DNA of 64,000 nucleotides from assembly GCF_029227915.1 (NCBI RefSeq), contig NC_079881.1, positions 10,329,501 through 10,393,500 of the forward strand, written 5' to 3'. The stretch is from Hydractinia symbiolongicarpus (lineage: Eukaryota > Cnidaria > Hydrozoa > Anthoathecata > Hydractiniidae). Both the position numbers and the translations under genes were made by a program. Shown here one piece after another: positions 33,256-46,063 of this stretch. Numbering within the stretch: position 1 is the stretch's first letter; every line of letters begins with the position of its first letter. The notes beneath the pieces were generated by a model, which saw only the letters and a list, made by a program, of their open reading frames with translations, was not told the DNA's origin and ran no database searches.

Positions 33256-33872
33256 GATTCCGTAGTGTAGTGGTTATCACGTGCGCTTAACACGCACAAG
33301 GTCCCCGGTTCGAGCCCGGGCGGAATCATTGATGTTTCCGCGAAGCGAACCTCGGAAGAGCCTCTGTAGGTTCCATGGTGTTATGGTTAGCACTCAGGAC
33401 TCTGAATCCTGCGATCCGAGTTCAAGTCTTGGTGGAACCTGTGCCGTTAGTTGTGCCTCGGAAGCACCTATTGGGCGTTTGGAAGCAACGGCACTTCAAA
33501 TATTTTAGTCATTTGCAAGAAGACATTGTAATAACAACGTTCTTCTGAAATGCATCGGATTAGGGCGCAGTGCCTTGTTAGCGCAGTAGGCAGCGCGTCA
33601 GTCTCATAATCTGAAGGTCGTGAGTTCGATCTTCACACAGGGCAAGGCTTTTAAAAGCCGCAGTGAATCAAATGTTTGACGCCTATTACAAAACTAGCAA
33701 CTCAACAATGATTCCGCCCGGGCTCGAACCGGGGACCTTGCGCGTGTGAAGCGCACGTGATAACCGCTACACTACGGAATCCAATGAATTTTGGAACCTA
33801 TGACGAAGGAAAGCATTACAAGGCTAAAATAGCTAGAGAAAAAAGCAAAAACATGTCGCTTGTTAGTTGCCA
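33256..33872 (+). repeat. tRNA unit 56 (long)
   Basis: Val(AAC) 33256-33328 with C29-A41 mismatch; Gln 33369-33440; Met 33572-33644 (T-stem C to T); Val(CAC) 33709-33781 (-). Units 56-57 repeat units 54-55 (period 1233 bp). Confidence 0.95.
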
Positions 33873-34489
33873 GATTCCGTAGTGTAGTGGTTATCACGTG
33901 CGCTTAACACGTGCAAGGTCCCCGGTTCGAGCCCGGGCGGAATCATTGATGTTTCCGCGAAGCGAACCTCGGAAGAGCCTCTGTAGGTTCCATGGTGTTA
34001 TGGTTAGCACTCAGGACTCTGAATCCTGCGATCCGAGTTCAAGTCTTGGTGGAACCTGTGCCGTTAGTTGTGCCTCGGAAGCACCTATTGGGCGTTTGGA
34101 AGCAACGGCACTTCAAATATTTTAGTCATTTGCAAGAAGACATTTTAATAACAACGTTCTTCTGAAATGCATCGGATTAGGGCGCAGTGCCTTGTTAGCG
34201 CAGTAGGCAGCGCGTCAGTCTCATAATCTGAAGGTCGTGAGTTCGATCCTCACACAGGGCAAGGCTTTTAAAAGCCGCAGTGAATCAAATGTTTGACGCC
34301 TATTACAAAACTAGCAACTCAACAATGATTCCGCCCGGGCTCGAACCGGGGACCTTGCGCGTGTGAAGCGCACGTGATAACCGCTACACTACGGAATCCA
34401 ATGAATTTTGGAACCTATGACGAAGGAAAGCATTACAAGGCTAAAATAGCTAGAGAAAAAAGCAAAAACATGTCGCTTGTTAGTTGCCA
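33873..34489 (+). repeat. tRNA unit 57 (long)
   Basis: Val(AAC) 33873-33945 with G30-U40 wobble; Gln 33986-34057; Met 34189-34261; Val(CAC) 34326-34398 (-). Confidence 0.95.
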
Positions 34490-35106
34490 GATTCCGTAGT
34501 GTAGTGGTTATCACGTGCGCTTAACACGCGCAAGGTCCCCGGTTCGAGCCCGGGCGGAATCATTGATGTTTCCGCGAAGCGAACCTCGGAAGAGCCTCTG
34601 TAGGTTCCATGGTGTTATGGTTAGCACTCAGGACTCTGAATCCTGCGATCCGAGTTCAAGTCTCGGTGGAACCTGTGCCGTTAGTTGTGCCTCGGAAGCA
34701 CCTATTGGGCGTTTGGAAGCAACGGCACTTCAAATATTTTAGTCATTTGCAAGAAGACATTGTAATAACAACGTTCTTCTGAAATGCATCGGATTAGGGC
34801 ACAGTGCCTTGTTAGCGCAGTAGGCAGCGCGTCAGTCTCATAATCTGAAGGTCGTGAGTTCGATCCTCACACAGGGCAAGGCTATTAAAAGCCGCAGTGA
34901 ATCAAATGTTTGACGCCTATTACAAAACTAGCAACTCAACAATGATTCCGCCCGGGCTCGAACCGGGGACCTTGCGCGTGTGAAGCGCACGTGATAACCG
35001 CTACACTACGGAATCCAATGAATTTTGGAACCTATGACGAAGGAAAGCATTACAAGGCTAAAATAGCTAGAGAAAAAAGCAGAAACATGTCGCTTGTTAG
35101 TTGCCA
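34490..35106 (+). repeat. tRNA unit 58 (long)
   Basis: Val(AAC) 34490-34562; Gln 34603-34674; Met 34806-34878; Val(CAC) 34943-35015 (-). Met lacks its T4. Confidence 0.95.
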
Positions 35107-35686
35107 GATTCCGTAGTGTAGTGGTTATCACGTGCGCTTAACACGATGTTTCCGCGAAGCAAACCTCGGAAGAGCCTCTGTAGGTTCCATGGTGTTATGG
35201 TTAGCACTCAGGACTCTGAATCCTGCGATCCGAGTTCAAGTCTTGGTGGAACCTGTGCCGTTAATTGTGCCTCGGAAGCACCTATTGGGCGTTTGGAAGC
35301 AACGGCACTTGAAATATTTTAGTCATTTGCAAGAAGACATTGTAATAACAACGTTCTTCTGAAATGCATCGGATTAGGGCGCAGTGCCTTGTTAGCGCAG
35401 TAGGCAGCGCGTCAGTCTCATAATCTGAAGGTCGTGAGTTCGATCCTCACACAGGGCAAGGCTTTTAAAAGCCGCAGTGAATCAAATGTTTGACGCCTAT
35501 TACAAAACTAGCAACTCAACAATGATTCCGCCCTGGCTCGAACCGGGGACCTTGCGCGTGTGAAGCGCACGTGATAACCGCTACACTACGGAATCCAATG
35601 ACTATTGGAACCTATGACGAAGGAAAGCAATACAAGGCTAAAATAGCTAGAGAAAAAAGCAAAAACATGTCGCTTGTTAGTTGCCA
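35107..35686 (+). repeat. tRNA unit 59 (short)
   Basis: Val fragment 35107-35145; Gln 35183-35254; Met 35386-35458; Val(CAC) 35523-35595 (-) with C62 to A. Confidence 0.95.
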
Positions 35687-36303
35687 GATTCCGTAGTGTA
35701 GTGGTTATCACGTGCGCTTAACACGCGCAAGGTCCCCGGTTCGAGCCCGGGCGGAATCATTGATGTTTCCGCGAAGCGAACCTCGGAAGAGCCTCTGTAG
35801 GTTCCATGGTGTTATGGTTAGCACTCAGGACTCTGAATCCTGCGATCCGAGTTCAAGTCTCGGTGGAACCTGTGCCGTTAGTTGTGCCTCGGAAGCACCT
35901 ATTGGGCGTTTGGAAGCAACGGCACTTCAAATATTTTAGTCATTTGCAAGAAGACATTGTAATAACAACGTTCTTCTGAAATGCATCGGATTAGGGCGCA
36001 GTGCCTTGTTAGCGCAGTAGGCAGCGCGTCAGTCTCATAATCTGAAGGTCGTGAGTTCGATCCTCACACAGGGCAAGGCTTTTAAAAGCCGCAGTGAATC
36101 AAATGTTTGACGCCTATTACAAAACTAGCAACTCAACAATGATTCCGCCCGGGCTCGAACCGGGGACCTTGCGCGTGTGAAGCGCACGTGATAACCGCTA
36201 CACTACGGAATCCAATGAATTTTGGAACCTATGACGAAGGAAAGCATTACAAGGCTAAAATAGCTAGAGAAAAAAGCAGAAACATGTCGCTTGTTAGTTG
36301 CCA
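35687..36303 (+). repeat. tRNA unit 60 (long)
   Basis: Val(AAC) 35687-35759; Gln 35800-35871; Met 36003-36075; Val(CAC) 36140-36212 (-). Confidence 0.95.
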
Positions 36304-36883
36304 GATTCCGTAGTGTAGTGGTTATCACGTGCGCTTAACACGATGTTTCCGCGAAGCAAACCTCGGAAGAGCCTCTGTAGGTTCCATGGTGTTATGGTTA
36401 GCACTCAGGACTCTGAATCCTGCGATCCGAGTTCAAGTCTTGGTGGAACCTGTGCCGTTAATTGTGCCTCGGAAGCACCTATTGGGCGTTTGGAAGCAAC
36501 GGCACTTGAAATATTTTAGTCATTTGCAAGAAGACATTGTAATAACAACGTTCTTCTGAAATGCATCGGATTAGGGCGCAGTGCCTTGTTAGCGCAGTAG
36601 GCAGCGCGTCAGTCTCATAATCTGAAGGTCGTGAGTTCGATCCTCACACAGGGCAAGGCTTTTAAAAGCCGCAGTGAATCAAATGTTTGACGCCTATTAC
36701 AAAACTAGCAACTCAACAATGATTCCGCCCTGGCTCGAACCGGGGACCTTGCGCGTGTGAAGCGCACGTGATAACCGCTACACTACGGAATCCAATGACT
36801 ATTGGAACCTATGACGAAGGAAAGCAATACAAGGCTAAAATAGCTAGAGAAAAAAGCAAAAACATGTCGCTTGTTAGTTGCCA
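36304..36883 (+). repeat. tRNA unit 61 (short)
   Basis: Val fragment 36304-36342; Gln 36380-36451; Met 36583-36655; Val(CAC) 36720-36792 (-) with C62 to A. Duplicate of unit 59 (period 1197 bp). Confidence 0.95.
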
Positions 36884-37499
36884 GATTCCGTAGTGTAGTG
36901 GTTATCACGTGCGCTTAACACGCGCAAGGTCCCCGGTTCGAGCCCGGGCGGAATCATTGATGTTTCCGCGAAGCGAACCTCGGAAGAGCCTCTGTAGGTT
37001 CCATGGTGTTATGGTTAGCACTCAGGACTCTGAATCCTGCGATCCGAGTTCAAGTCTCGGTGGAACCTGTGCCGTTAGTTGTGCCTCGGAAGCACCTATT
37101 GGGCGTTTGGAAGCAACGGCACTTCAAATATTTTAGTCATTTGCAAGAAGACATTGTAATAACAACGTTCTTCTGAAATGCATCGGATTAGGGCGCAGTG
37201 CCTTGTTAGCGCAGTAGGCAGCGCGTCAGTCTCATAATCTGAAGGTCGTGAGTTCGATCCTCACACAGGGCAAGGCTTTTAAAAGCCGCAGTGAATCAAA
37301 TGTTTGACGCCTATTACAAAACTAGCAACTCAACAATGATTCCGCCTGGGCTCGAACCGGGGACCTTGCGCGTGTGAAGCGCACGTGATAACCGCTACAC
37401 TACGGAATCCAATGACTATTGGAACCTATGACGAAGGAAAGCAATACAAGGCTAAAATAGCTAGAGAAAAAAGCAAAACATGTCGCTTGTTAGTTGCCA
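36884..37499 (+). repeat. tRNA unit 62 (long, 616 bp)
   Basis: Val(AAC) 36884-36956; Gln 36997-37068; Met 37200-37272; Val(CAC) 37337-37409 (-) with one T-stem change (gcctggg). Confidence 0.95.
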
Positions 37500-38116
37500 G
37501 ATTCCGTAGTGTAGTGGTTATCACGTGCGCTTAACACGCACAAGGTCCCCGGTTCGAGCCCGGGCGGAATCATTGATGTTTCCGCGAAGCGAACCTCGGA
37601 AGAGCCTCTGTAGGTTCCATGGTGTTATGGTTAGCACTCAGGACTCTGAATCCTGCGATCCGAGTTCAAGTCTTGGTGGAACCTGTGCCGTTAGTTGTGC
37701 CTCGGAAGCACCTATTGGGCGTTTGGAAGCAACGGCACTTCAAATATTTTAGTCATTTGCAAGAAGACATTGTAATAACAACGTTCTTCTGAAATGCATC
37801 GGATTAGGGCGCAGTGCCTTGTTAGCGCAGTAGGCAGCGCGTCAGTCTCATAATCTGAAGGTCGTGAGTTCGATCCTCACACAGGGCAAGGCTTTTAAAA
37901 GCCGCAGTGAATCAAATGTTTGACGCCTATTACAAAACTAGCAACTCAACAATGATTCCGCCCGGGCTCGAACCGGGGACCTTGCGCGTGTGAAGCGCAC
38001 GTGATAACCGCTACACTACGGAATCCAATGAATTTTGGAACCTATGACGAAGGAAAGCATTACAAGGCTAAAATAGCTAGAGAAAAAAGCAAAAACATGT
38101 CGCTTGTTAGTTGCCA
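37500..38116 (+). repeat. tRNA unit 63 (long)
   Basis: Val(AAC) 37500-37572 with C29-A41 mismatch; Gln 37613-37684; Met 37816-37888; Val(CAC) 37953-38025 (-). Confidence 0.95.
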
Positions 38117-38733
38117 GATTCCGTAGTGTAGTGGTTATCACGTGCGCTTAACACGTGCAAGGTCCCCGGTTCGAGCCCGGGCGGAATCATTGATGTTTCC
38201 GCGAAGCGAACCTCGGAAGAGCCTCTGTAGGTTCCATGGTGTTATGGTTAGCACTCAGGACTCTGAATCCTGCGATCCGATTTCAAGTCTTGGTGGAACC
38301 TGTGCCGTTAGTTGTGCCTCGGAAGCACCTATTGGGCGTTTGGAAGCAACGGCACTTGAAATATTTTAGTCATTTGAGAGAAGACATTGTAATAACAACG
38401 TTCTTCTGAAATGCATCGGATTAGGGCACAGTGCCTTGTTAGCGCAGTAGGCAGCGCGTCAGTCTCATAATCTGAAGGTCGTGAGTTCGATCCTCACACA
38501 GGGCAAGGCTTTTAAAAGCCGCAGTGAATCAAATGTTTGACGCCTATTACAAAACTAGCAACTCAACAATGATTCCGCCCGGGCTCGAACCGGGGACCTT
38601 GCGCGTGTGAAGCGCACGTGATAACCGCTACACTACGGAATCCAATGACTATTGGGACCTATGACGAAGGAAAGCAATACAAGGCTAAAATAGCTAGAGA
38701 AAAAAGCAAAAACATGTCGCTTGTTAGTTGCCA
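38117..38733 (+). repeat. tRNA unit 64 (long)
   Basis: Val(AAC) 38117-38189 with G30-U40 wobble; Gln 38230-38301 with G53 to T (38281); Met 38433-38505; Val(CAC) 38570-38642 (-). Confidence 0.95.
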
Positions 38734-39350
38734 GATTCCGTAGTGTAGTGGTTATCACGTGCGCTTAACACGCGCAAGGTCCCCGGTTCGAGCCCGGGCG
38801 GAATCATTGATGTTTCCGCGAAGCGAACCTCGGAAGAGCCTCTGTAGGTTCCATGGTGTTATGGTTAGCACTCAGGACTCTGAATCCTGCGATCCGAGTT
38901 CAAGTCTTGGTGGAACCTGTGCCGTTAGTTGTGCCTCGGAAGCACCTATTGGGCGTTTGGAAGCAACGGCACTTGAAATATTTTAGTCATTTGAGAGAAG
39001 ACATTGTAATAACAACGTTCTTCTGAAATGCATCGGATTAGGGCACAGTGCCTTGTTAGCGCAGTAGGCAGCGCGTCAGTCTCATAATCTGAAGGTCGTG
39101 AGTTCGATCCTCACACAGGGCAAGGCTTTTAAAAGCCGCAGTGAATCAAATGTTTGACGCCTATTACAAAACTAGCAACTCAACAATGATTCCGCCCGGG
39201 CTCGAACCGGGGACCTTGCGCGTGTGAAGCGCACGTGATAACCGCTACACTACGGAATCCAATGAATTTTGGAACCTATGACGAAGGAAAGCATTACAAG
39301 GCTAAAATAGCTAGAGAAAAAAGCAAAAACATGTCGCTTGTTAGTTGCCA
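38734..39350 (+). repeat. tRNA unit 65 (long)
   Basis: Val(AAC) 38734-38806; Gln 38847-38918; Met 39050-39122; Val(CAC) 39187-39259 (-). Very similar to units 67-69. Confidence 0.95.
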
Positions 39351-39967
39351 GATTCCGTAGTGTAGTGGTTATCACGTGCGCTTAACACGCGCAAGGTCCC
39401 CGGTTCGAGCCCGGGCGGAATCATTGATGTTTCCGCGAAGCGAACCTCGGAAGAGCCTCTGTAGGTTCCATGGTGTTATGGTTAGCACTCAGGACTCTGA
39501 ATCCTGCGATCCGAGTTCAAGTCTCGGTGGAACCTGTGCCGTTAGTTGTGCCTCGGAAGCACCTATTGGGCGTTTGGAAGCAACGGCACTTCAAATATTT
39601 TAGTCATTTGCAAGAAGACATTGTAATAACAACGTTCTTCTGAAATGCATCGGATTAGGGCGCAGTGCCTTGTTAGCGCAGTAGGCAGCGCGTCAGTCTC
39701 ATAATCTGAAGGTCGTGAGTTCGATCCTCACACAGGGCAAGGCTTTTAAAAGCCGCAGTGAATCAAATGTTTGACGCCTATTACAAAACTAGCAACTCAA
39801 CAATGATTCCGCCCGGGCTCGAACCGGGGACCTTGCGCGTGTGAAGCGCACGTGATAACCGCTACACTACGGAATCCAATGACTATTGGAACCTATGACG
39901 AAGGAAAGCAATACAAGGCTAAAATAGCTAGAGAAAAAAGCAAAAACATGTCGCTTGTTAGTTGCCA
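39351..39967 (+). repeat. tRNA unit 66 (long)
   Basis: Val(AAC) 39351-39423; Gln 39464-39535; Met 39667-39739; Val(CAC) 39804-39876 (-). Confidence 0.95.
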
Positions 39968-40584
39968 GATTCCGTAGTGTAGTGGTTATCACGTGCGCTT
40001 AACACGCGCAAGGTCCCCGGTTCGAGCCCGGGCGGAATCATTGATGTTTCCGCGAAGCGAACCTCGGAAGAGCCTCTGTAGGTTCCATGGTGTTATGGTT
40101 AGCACTCAGGACTCTGAATCCTGCGATCCGAGTTCAAGTCTTGGTGGAACCTGTGCCGTTAGTTGTGCCTCGGAAGCACCTATTGGGCGTTTGGAAGCAA
40201 CGGCACTTGAAATATTTTAGTCATTTGAGAGAAGACATTGTAATAACAACGTTCTTCTGAAATGCATCGGATTAGGGCACAGTGCCTTGTTAGCGCAGTA
40301 GGCAGCGCGTCAGTCTCATAATCTGAAGGTCGTGAGTTCGATCCTCACACAGGGCAAGGCTTTTAAAAGCCGCAGTGAATCAAATGTTTGACGCCTATTA
40401 CAAAACTAGCAACTCAACAATGATTCCGCCCGGGCTCGAACCGGGGACCTTGCGCGTGTGAAGCGCACGTGATAACCGCTACACTACGGAATCCAATGAC
40501 TATTGGAACCTATGACGAAGGAAAGCAATACAAGGCTAAAATAGCTAGAGAAAAAAGCAAAAACATGTCGCTTGTTAGTTGCCA
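39968..40584 (+). repeat. tRNA unit 67 (long)
   Basis: Val(AAC) 39968-40040; Gln 40081-40152; Met 40284-40356; Val(CAC) 40421-40493 (-). Confidence 0.95.
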
Positions 40585-41201
40585 GATTCCGTAGTGTAGT
40601 GGTTATCACGTGCGCTTAACACGCGCAAGGTCCCCGGTTCGAGCCCGGGCGGAATCATTGATGTTTCCGCGAAGCGAACCTCGGAAGAGCCTCTGTAGGT
40701 TCCATGGTGTTATGGTTAGCACTCAGGACTCTGAATCCTGCGATCCGAGTTCAAGTCTTGGTGGAACCTGTGCCGTTAGTTGTGCCTCGGAAGCACCTAT
40801 TGGGCGTTTGGAAGCAACGGCACTTGAAATATTTTAGTCATTTGAGAGAAGACATTGTAATAACAACGTTCTTCTGAAATGCATCGGATTAGGGCACAGT
40901 GCCTTGTTAGCGCAGTAGGCAGCGCGTCAGTCTCATAATCTGAAGGTCGTGAGTTCGATCCTCACACAGGGCAAGGCTTTTAAAAGCCGCAGTGAATCAA
41001 ATGTTTGACGCCTATTACAAAACTAGCAACTCAACAATGATTCCGCCCGGGCTCGAACCGGGGACCTTGCGCGTGTGAAGCGCACGTGATAACCGCTACA
41101 CTACGGAATCCAATGACTATTGGAACCTATGACGAAGGAAAGCAATACAAGGCTAAAATAGCTAGAGAAAAAAGCAAAAACATGTCGCTTGTTAGTTGCC
41201 A
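40585..41201 (+). repeat. tRNA unit 68 (long)
   Basis: Val(AAC) 40585-40657; Gln 40698-40769; Met 40901-40973; Val(CAC) 41038-41110 (-). Appears identical to units 67 and 69 by eye. Confidence 0.95.
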
Positions 41202-41818
41202 GATTCCGTAGTGTAGTGGTTATCACGTGCGCTTAACACGCGCAAGGTCCCCGGTTCGAGCCCGGGCGGAATCATTGATGTTTCCGCGAAGCGAACCTCG
41301 GAAGAGCCTCTGTAGGTTCCATGGTGTTATGGTTAGCACTCAGGACTCTGAATCCTGCGATCCGAGTTCAAGTCTTGGTGGAACCTGTGCCGTTAGTTGT
41401 GCCTCGGAAGCACCTATTGGGCGTTTGGAAGCAACGGCACTTGAAATATTTTAGTCATTTGAGAGAAGACATTGTAATAACAACGTTCTTCTGAAATGCA
41501 TCGGATTAGGGCACAGTGCCTTGTTAGCGCAGTAGGCAGCGCGTCAGTCTCATAATCTGAAGGTCGTGAGTTCGATCCTCACACAGGGCAAGGCTTTTAA
41601 AAGCCGCAGTGAATCAAATGTTTGACGCCTATTACAAAACTAGCAACTCAACAATGATTCCGCCCGGGCTCGAACCGGGGACCTTGCGCGTGTGAAGCGC
41701 ACGTGATAACCGCTACACTACGGAATCCAATGACTATTGGAACCTATGACGAAGGAAAGCAATACAAGGCTAAAATAGCTAGAGAAAAAAGCAAAAACAT
41801 GTCGCTTGTTAGTTGCCA
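41202..41818 (+). repeat. tRNA unit 69 (long)
   Basis: Val(AAC) 41202-41274; Gln 41315-41386; Met 41518-41590; Val(CAC) 41655-41727 (-). Confidence 0.95.
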
Positions 41819-42435
41819 GATTCCGTAGTGTAGTGGTTATCACGTGCGCTTAACACGCGCAAGGTCCCCGGTTCGAGCCCGGGCGGAATCATTGATGTTT
41901 CCGCGAAGCGAACCTCGGAAGAGCCTCTGTAGGTTCCATGGTGTTATGGTTAGCACTCAGGACTCTGAATCCTGCGATCCGAGTTCAAGTCTCGGTGGAA
42001 CCTGTGCCGTTAGTTGTGCCTCGGAAGCACCTATTGGGCGTTTGGAAGCAACGGCACTTCAAATATTTTAGTCATTTGCAAGAAGACATTGTAATAACAA
42101 CGTTCTTCTGAAATGCATCGGATTAGGGCGCAGTGCCTTGTTAGCGCAGTAGGCAGCGCGTCAGTCTCATAATCTGAAGGTCGTGAGTTCGATCCTCACA
42201 CAGGGCAAGGCTATTAAAAGCCGCAGTGAATCAAATGTTTGACGCCTATTACAAAACTAGCAACTCAACAATGATTCCGCCCGGGCTCGAACCGGGGACC
42301 TTGCGCGTGTGAAGCGCACGTGATAACCGCTACACTACGGAATCCAATGAATTTTGGAACCTATGACGAAGGAAAGCATTACAAGGCTAAAATAGCTAGA
42401 GAAAAAAGCAAAAACATGTCGCTTGTTAGTTGCCA
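41819..42435 (+). repeat. tRNA unit 70 (long)
   Basis: Val(AAC) 41819-41891; Gln 41932-42003; Met 42135-42207; Val(CAC) 42272-42344 (-). Met lacks its T4. Confidence 0.95.
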
Positions 42436-43015
42436 GATTCCGTAGTGTAGTGGTTATCACGTGCGCTTAACACGATGTTTCCGCGAAGCAAACCTCGGAA
42501 GAGCCTCTGTATGTTCCATGGTGTTATGGTTAGCACTCAGGACTCTGAATCCTGCGATCCGAGTTCAAGTCTTGGTGGAACCTGTGCCGTTAGTTGTGCC
42601 TCGGAAGCACCTATTGGGCGTTTGGAAGCAACGGCACTTGAAATATTTTAGTCATTTGCAAGAAGACATTGTAATAACAACGTTCTTCTGAAATGCATCG
42701 GATTAGGGCGCAGTGCCTTGTTAGCGCAGTAGGCAGCGCGTCAGTCTCATAATCTGAAGGTCGTGAGTTCGATCCTCACACAGGGCAAGGCTTTTAAAAG
42801 CCGCAGTGAATCAAATGTTTGACGCCTATTACAAAACTAGCAACTCAACAATGATTCCGCCCGGGCTCGAACCGGGGACCTTGCGCGTGTGAAGCGCACG
42901 TGATAACCGCTACACTACGGAATCCAATGACTATTCGAACCTATGACGAAGGAAAGCAATACAAGGCTAAAATAGCTAGAGAAAAAAGCAAAAACATGTC
43001 GCTTGTTAGTTGCCA
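42436..43015 (+). repeat. tRNA unit 71 (short)
   Basis: Val fragment 42436-42474; Gln 42512-42583 with first base G to T; Met 42715-42787; Val(CAC) 42852-42924 (-). Followed by spacer variant ctattcgaacc. Confidence 0.95.
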
Positions 43016-43632
43016 GATTCCGTAGTGTAGTGGTTATCACGTGCGCTTAACACGCGCAAGGTCCCCGGTTCGAGCCCGGGCGGAATCATTGATGTTTCCG
43101 CGAAGCGAACCTCGGAAGAGCCTCTGTAGGTTCCATGGTGTTATGGTTAGCACTCAGGACTCTGAATCCTGCGATCCGAGTTCAAGTCTTGGTGGAACCT
43201 GTGCCGTTAGTTGTGCCTCGGAAGCACCTATTGGGCGTTTGGAAGCAACGGCACTTGAAATATTTTAGTCATTTGAGAGAAGACATTGTAATAACAACGT
43301 TCTTCTGAAATGCATCGGATTAGGGCACAGTGCCTTGTTAGCGCAGTAGGCAGCGCGTCAGTCTCATAATCTGAAGGTCGTGAGTTCGATCCTCACACAG
43401 GGCAAGGCTTTTAAAAGCCGCAGTGAATCAAATGTTTGACGCCTATTACAAAACTAGCAACTCAACAATGATTCCGCCCGGGCTCGAACCGGGGACCTTG
43501 CGCGTGTGAAGCGCACGTGATAACCGCTACACTACGGAATCCAATGACTATTGGAACCTATGACGAAGGAAAGCAATACAAGGCTAAAATAGCTAGAGAA
43601 AAAAGCAAAAACATGTCGCTTGTTAGTTGCCA
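43016..43632 (+). repeat. tRNA unit 72 (long)
   Basis: Val(AAC) 43016-43088; Gln 43129-43200; Met 43332-43404; Val(CAC) 43469-43541 (-). Confidence 0.95.
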
Positions 43633-44249
43633 GATTCCGTAGTGTAGTGGTTATCACGTGCGCTTAACACGCGCAAGGTCCCCGGTTCGAGCCCGGGCGG
43701 AATCATTGATGTTTCCGCGAAGCGAACCTCGGAAGAGCCTCTGTAGGTTCCATGGTGTTATGGTTAGCACTCAGGACTCTGAATCCTGCGATCCGAGTTC
43801 AAGTCTCGGTGGAACCTGTGCCGTTAGTTGTGCCTCGGAAGCACCTATTGGGCGTTTGGAAGCAACGGCACTTCAAATATTTTAGTCATTTGCAAGAAGA
43901 CATTGTAATAACAACGTTCTTCTGAAATGCATCGGATTAGGGCGCAGTGCCTTGTTAGCGCAGTAGGCAGCGCGTCAGTCTCATAATCTGAAGGTCGTGA
44001 GTTCGATCCTCACACAGGGCAAGGCTATTAAAAGCCGCAGTGAATCAAATGTTTGACGCCTATTACAAAACTAGCAACTCAACAATGATTCCGCCCGGGC
44101 TCGAACCGGGGACCTTGCGCGTGTGAAGCGCACGTGATAACCGCTACACTACGGAATCCAATGAATTTTGGAACCTATGACGAAGGAAAGCATTACAAGG
44201 CTAAAATAGCTAGAGAAAAAAGCAAAAACATGTCGCTTGTTAGTTGCCA
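43633..44249 (+). repeat. tRNA unit 73 (long)
   Basis: Val(AAC) 43633-43705; Gln 43746-43817; Met 43949-44021; Val(CAC) 44086-44158 (-). Met lacks its T4. Confidence 0.95.
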
Positions 44250-44829
44250 GATTCCGTAGTGTAGTGGTTATCACGTGCGCTTAACACGATGTTTCCGCGA
44301 AGCAAACCTCGGAAGAGCCTCTGTATGTTCCATGGTGTTATGGTTAGCACTCAGGACTCTGAATCCTGCGATCCGAGTTCAAGTCTTGGTGGAACCTGTG
44401 CCGTTAGTTGTGCCTCGGAAGCACCTATTGGGCGTTTGGAAGCAACGGCACTTGAAATATTTTAGTCATTTGCAAGAAGACATTGTAATAACAACGTTCT
44501 TCTGAAATGCATCGGATTAGGGCGCAGTGCCTTGTTAGCGCAGTAGGCAGCGCGTCAGTCTCATAATCTGAAGGTCGTGAGTTCGATCCTCACACAGGGC
44601 AAGGCTTTTAAAAGCCGCAGTGAATCAAATGTTTGACGCCTATTACAAAACTAGCAACTCAACAATGATTCCGCCCGGGCTCGAACCGGGGACCTTGCGC
44701 GTGTGAAGCGCACGTGATAACCGCTACACTACGGAATCCAATGACTATTCGAACCTATGACGAAGGAAAGCAATACAAGGCTAAAATAGCTAGAGAAAAA
44801 AGCAAAAACATGTCGCTTGTTAGTTGCCA
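44250..44829 (+). repeat. tRNA unit 74 (short)
   Basis: Val fragment 44250-44288; Gln 44326-44397 with first base G to T; Met 44529-44601; Val(CAC) 44666-44738 (-). Same ctattcgaacc spacer. Confidence 0.95.
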
Positions 44830-45446
44830 GATTCCGTAGTGTAGTGGTTATCACGTGCGCTTAACACGCGCAAGGTCCCCGGTTCGAGCCCGGGCGGAAT
44901 CATTGATGTTTCCGCGAAGCGAACCTCGGAAGAGCCTCTGTAGGTTCCATGGTGTTATGGTTAGCACTCAGGACTCTGAATCCTGCGATCCGAGTTCAAG
45001 TCTCGGTGGAACCTGTGCCGTTAGTTGTGCCTCGGAAGCACCTATTTGGCGTTTGGAAGCAACGGCACTTCAAATATTTTAGTCATTTGCAAGAAGACAT
45101 TGTAATAACAACGTTCTTCTGAAATGCATCGGACTAGGGCACAGTGCCTTGTTAGCGCAGTAGGCAGCGCGTCAGTCTCATAATCTGAAGGTCGTGAGTT
45201 CGATCCTCACACAGGGCAAGGCTATTAAAAGCCGCAGTGAATCAAATGTTTGACGCCTATTACAAAACTAGCAACTCAACAATGATTCCGCCCGGGCTCG
45301 AACCGGGGACCTTGCGCGTGTGAAGCGCACGTGATAACCGCTACACTACGGAATCCAATGACTATTGGAACCTATGACGAAGGAAAGCAATACAAGGCTA
45401 AAATAGCTAGAGAAAAAAGCAAAAACATGTCGCTTGTTAGTTGCCA
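44830..45446 (+). repeat. tRNA unit 75 (long)
   Basis: Val(AAC) 44830-44902; Gln 44943-45014; Met 45146-45218; Val(CAC) 45283-45355 (-). Met lacks its T4; upstream Met base ggactaggg shared with unit 79. Confidence 0.95.
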
Positions 45447-46063
45447 GATTCCGTAGTGTAGTGGTTATCACGTGCGCTTAACACGCGCAAGGTCCCCGGT
45501 TCGAGCCCGGGCGGAATCATTGATGTTTCCGCGAAGCGAACCTCGGAAGAGCCTCTGTAGGTTCCATGGTGTTATGGTTAGCACTCAGGACTCTGAATCC
45601 TGCGATCCGAGTTCAAGTCTCGGTGGAACCTGTGCCGTTAGTTGTGCCTCGGAAGCACCTATTGGGCGTTTGGAAGCAACGGCACTTCAAATATTTTAGT
45701 CATTTGCAAGAAGACATTGTAATAACAACGTTCTTCTGAAATGCATCGGATTAGGGCACAGTGCCTTGTTAGCGCAGTAGGCAGCGCGTCAGTCTCATAA
45801 TCTGAAGGTCGTGAGTTCGATCCTCACACAGGGCAAGGCTATTAAAAGCCGCAGTGAATCAAATGTTTGACGCCTATTACAAAACTAGCAACTCAACAAT
45901 GATTCCGCCCGGGCTCGAACCGGGGACCTTGCGCGTGTGAAGCGCACGTGATAACCGCTACACTACGGAATCCAATGACTATTGGAACCTATGACGAAGG
46001 AAAGCAATACAAGGCTAAAATAGCTAGAGAAAAAAGCAAAAACATGTCGCTTGTTAGTTGCCA
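45447..46063 (+). repeat. tRNA unit 76 (long)
   Basis: Val(AAC) 45447-45519; Gln 45560-45631; Met 45763-45835; Val(CAC) 45900-45972 (-). Met lacks its T4. Confidence 0.95.
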
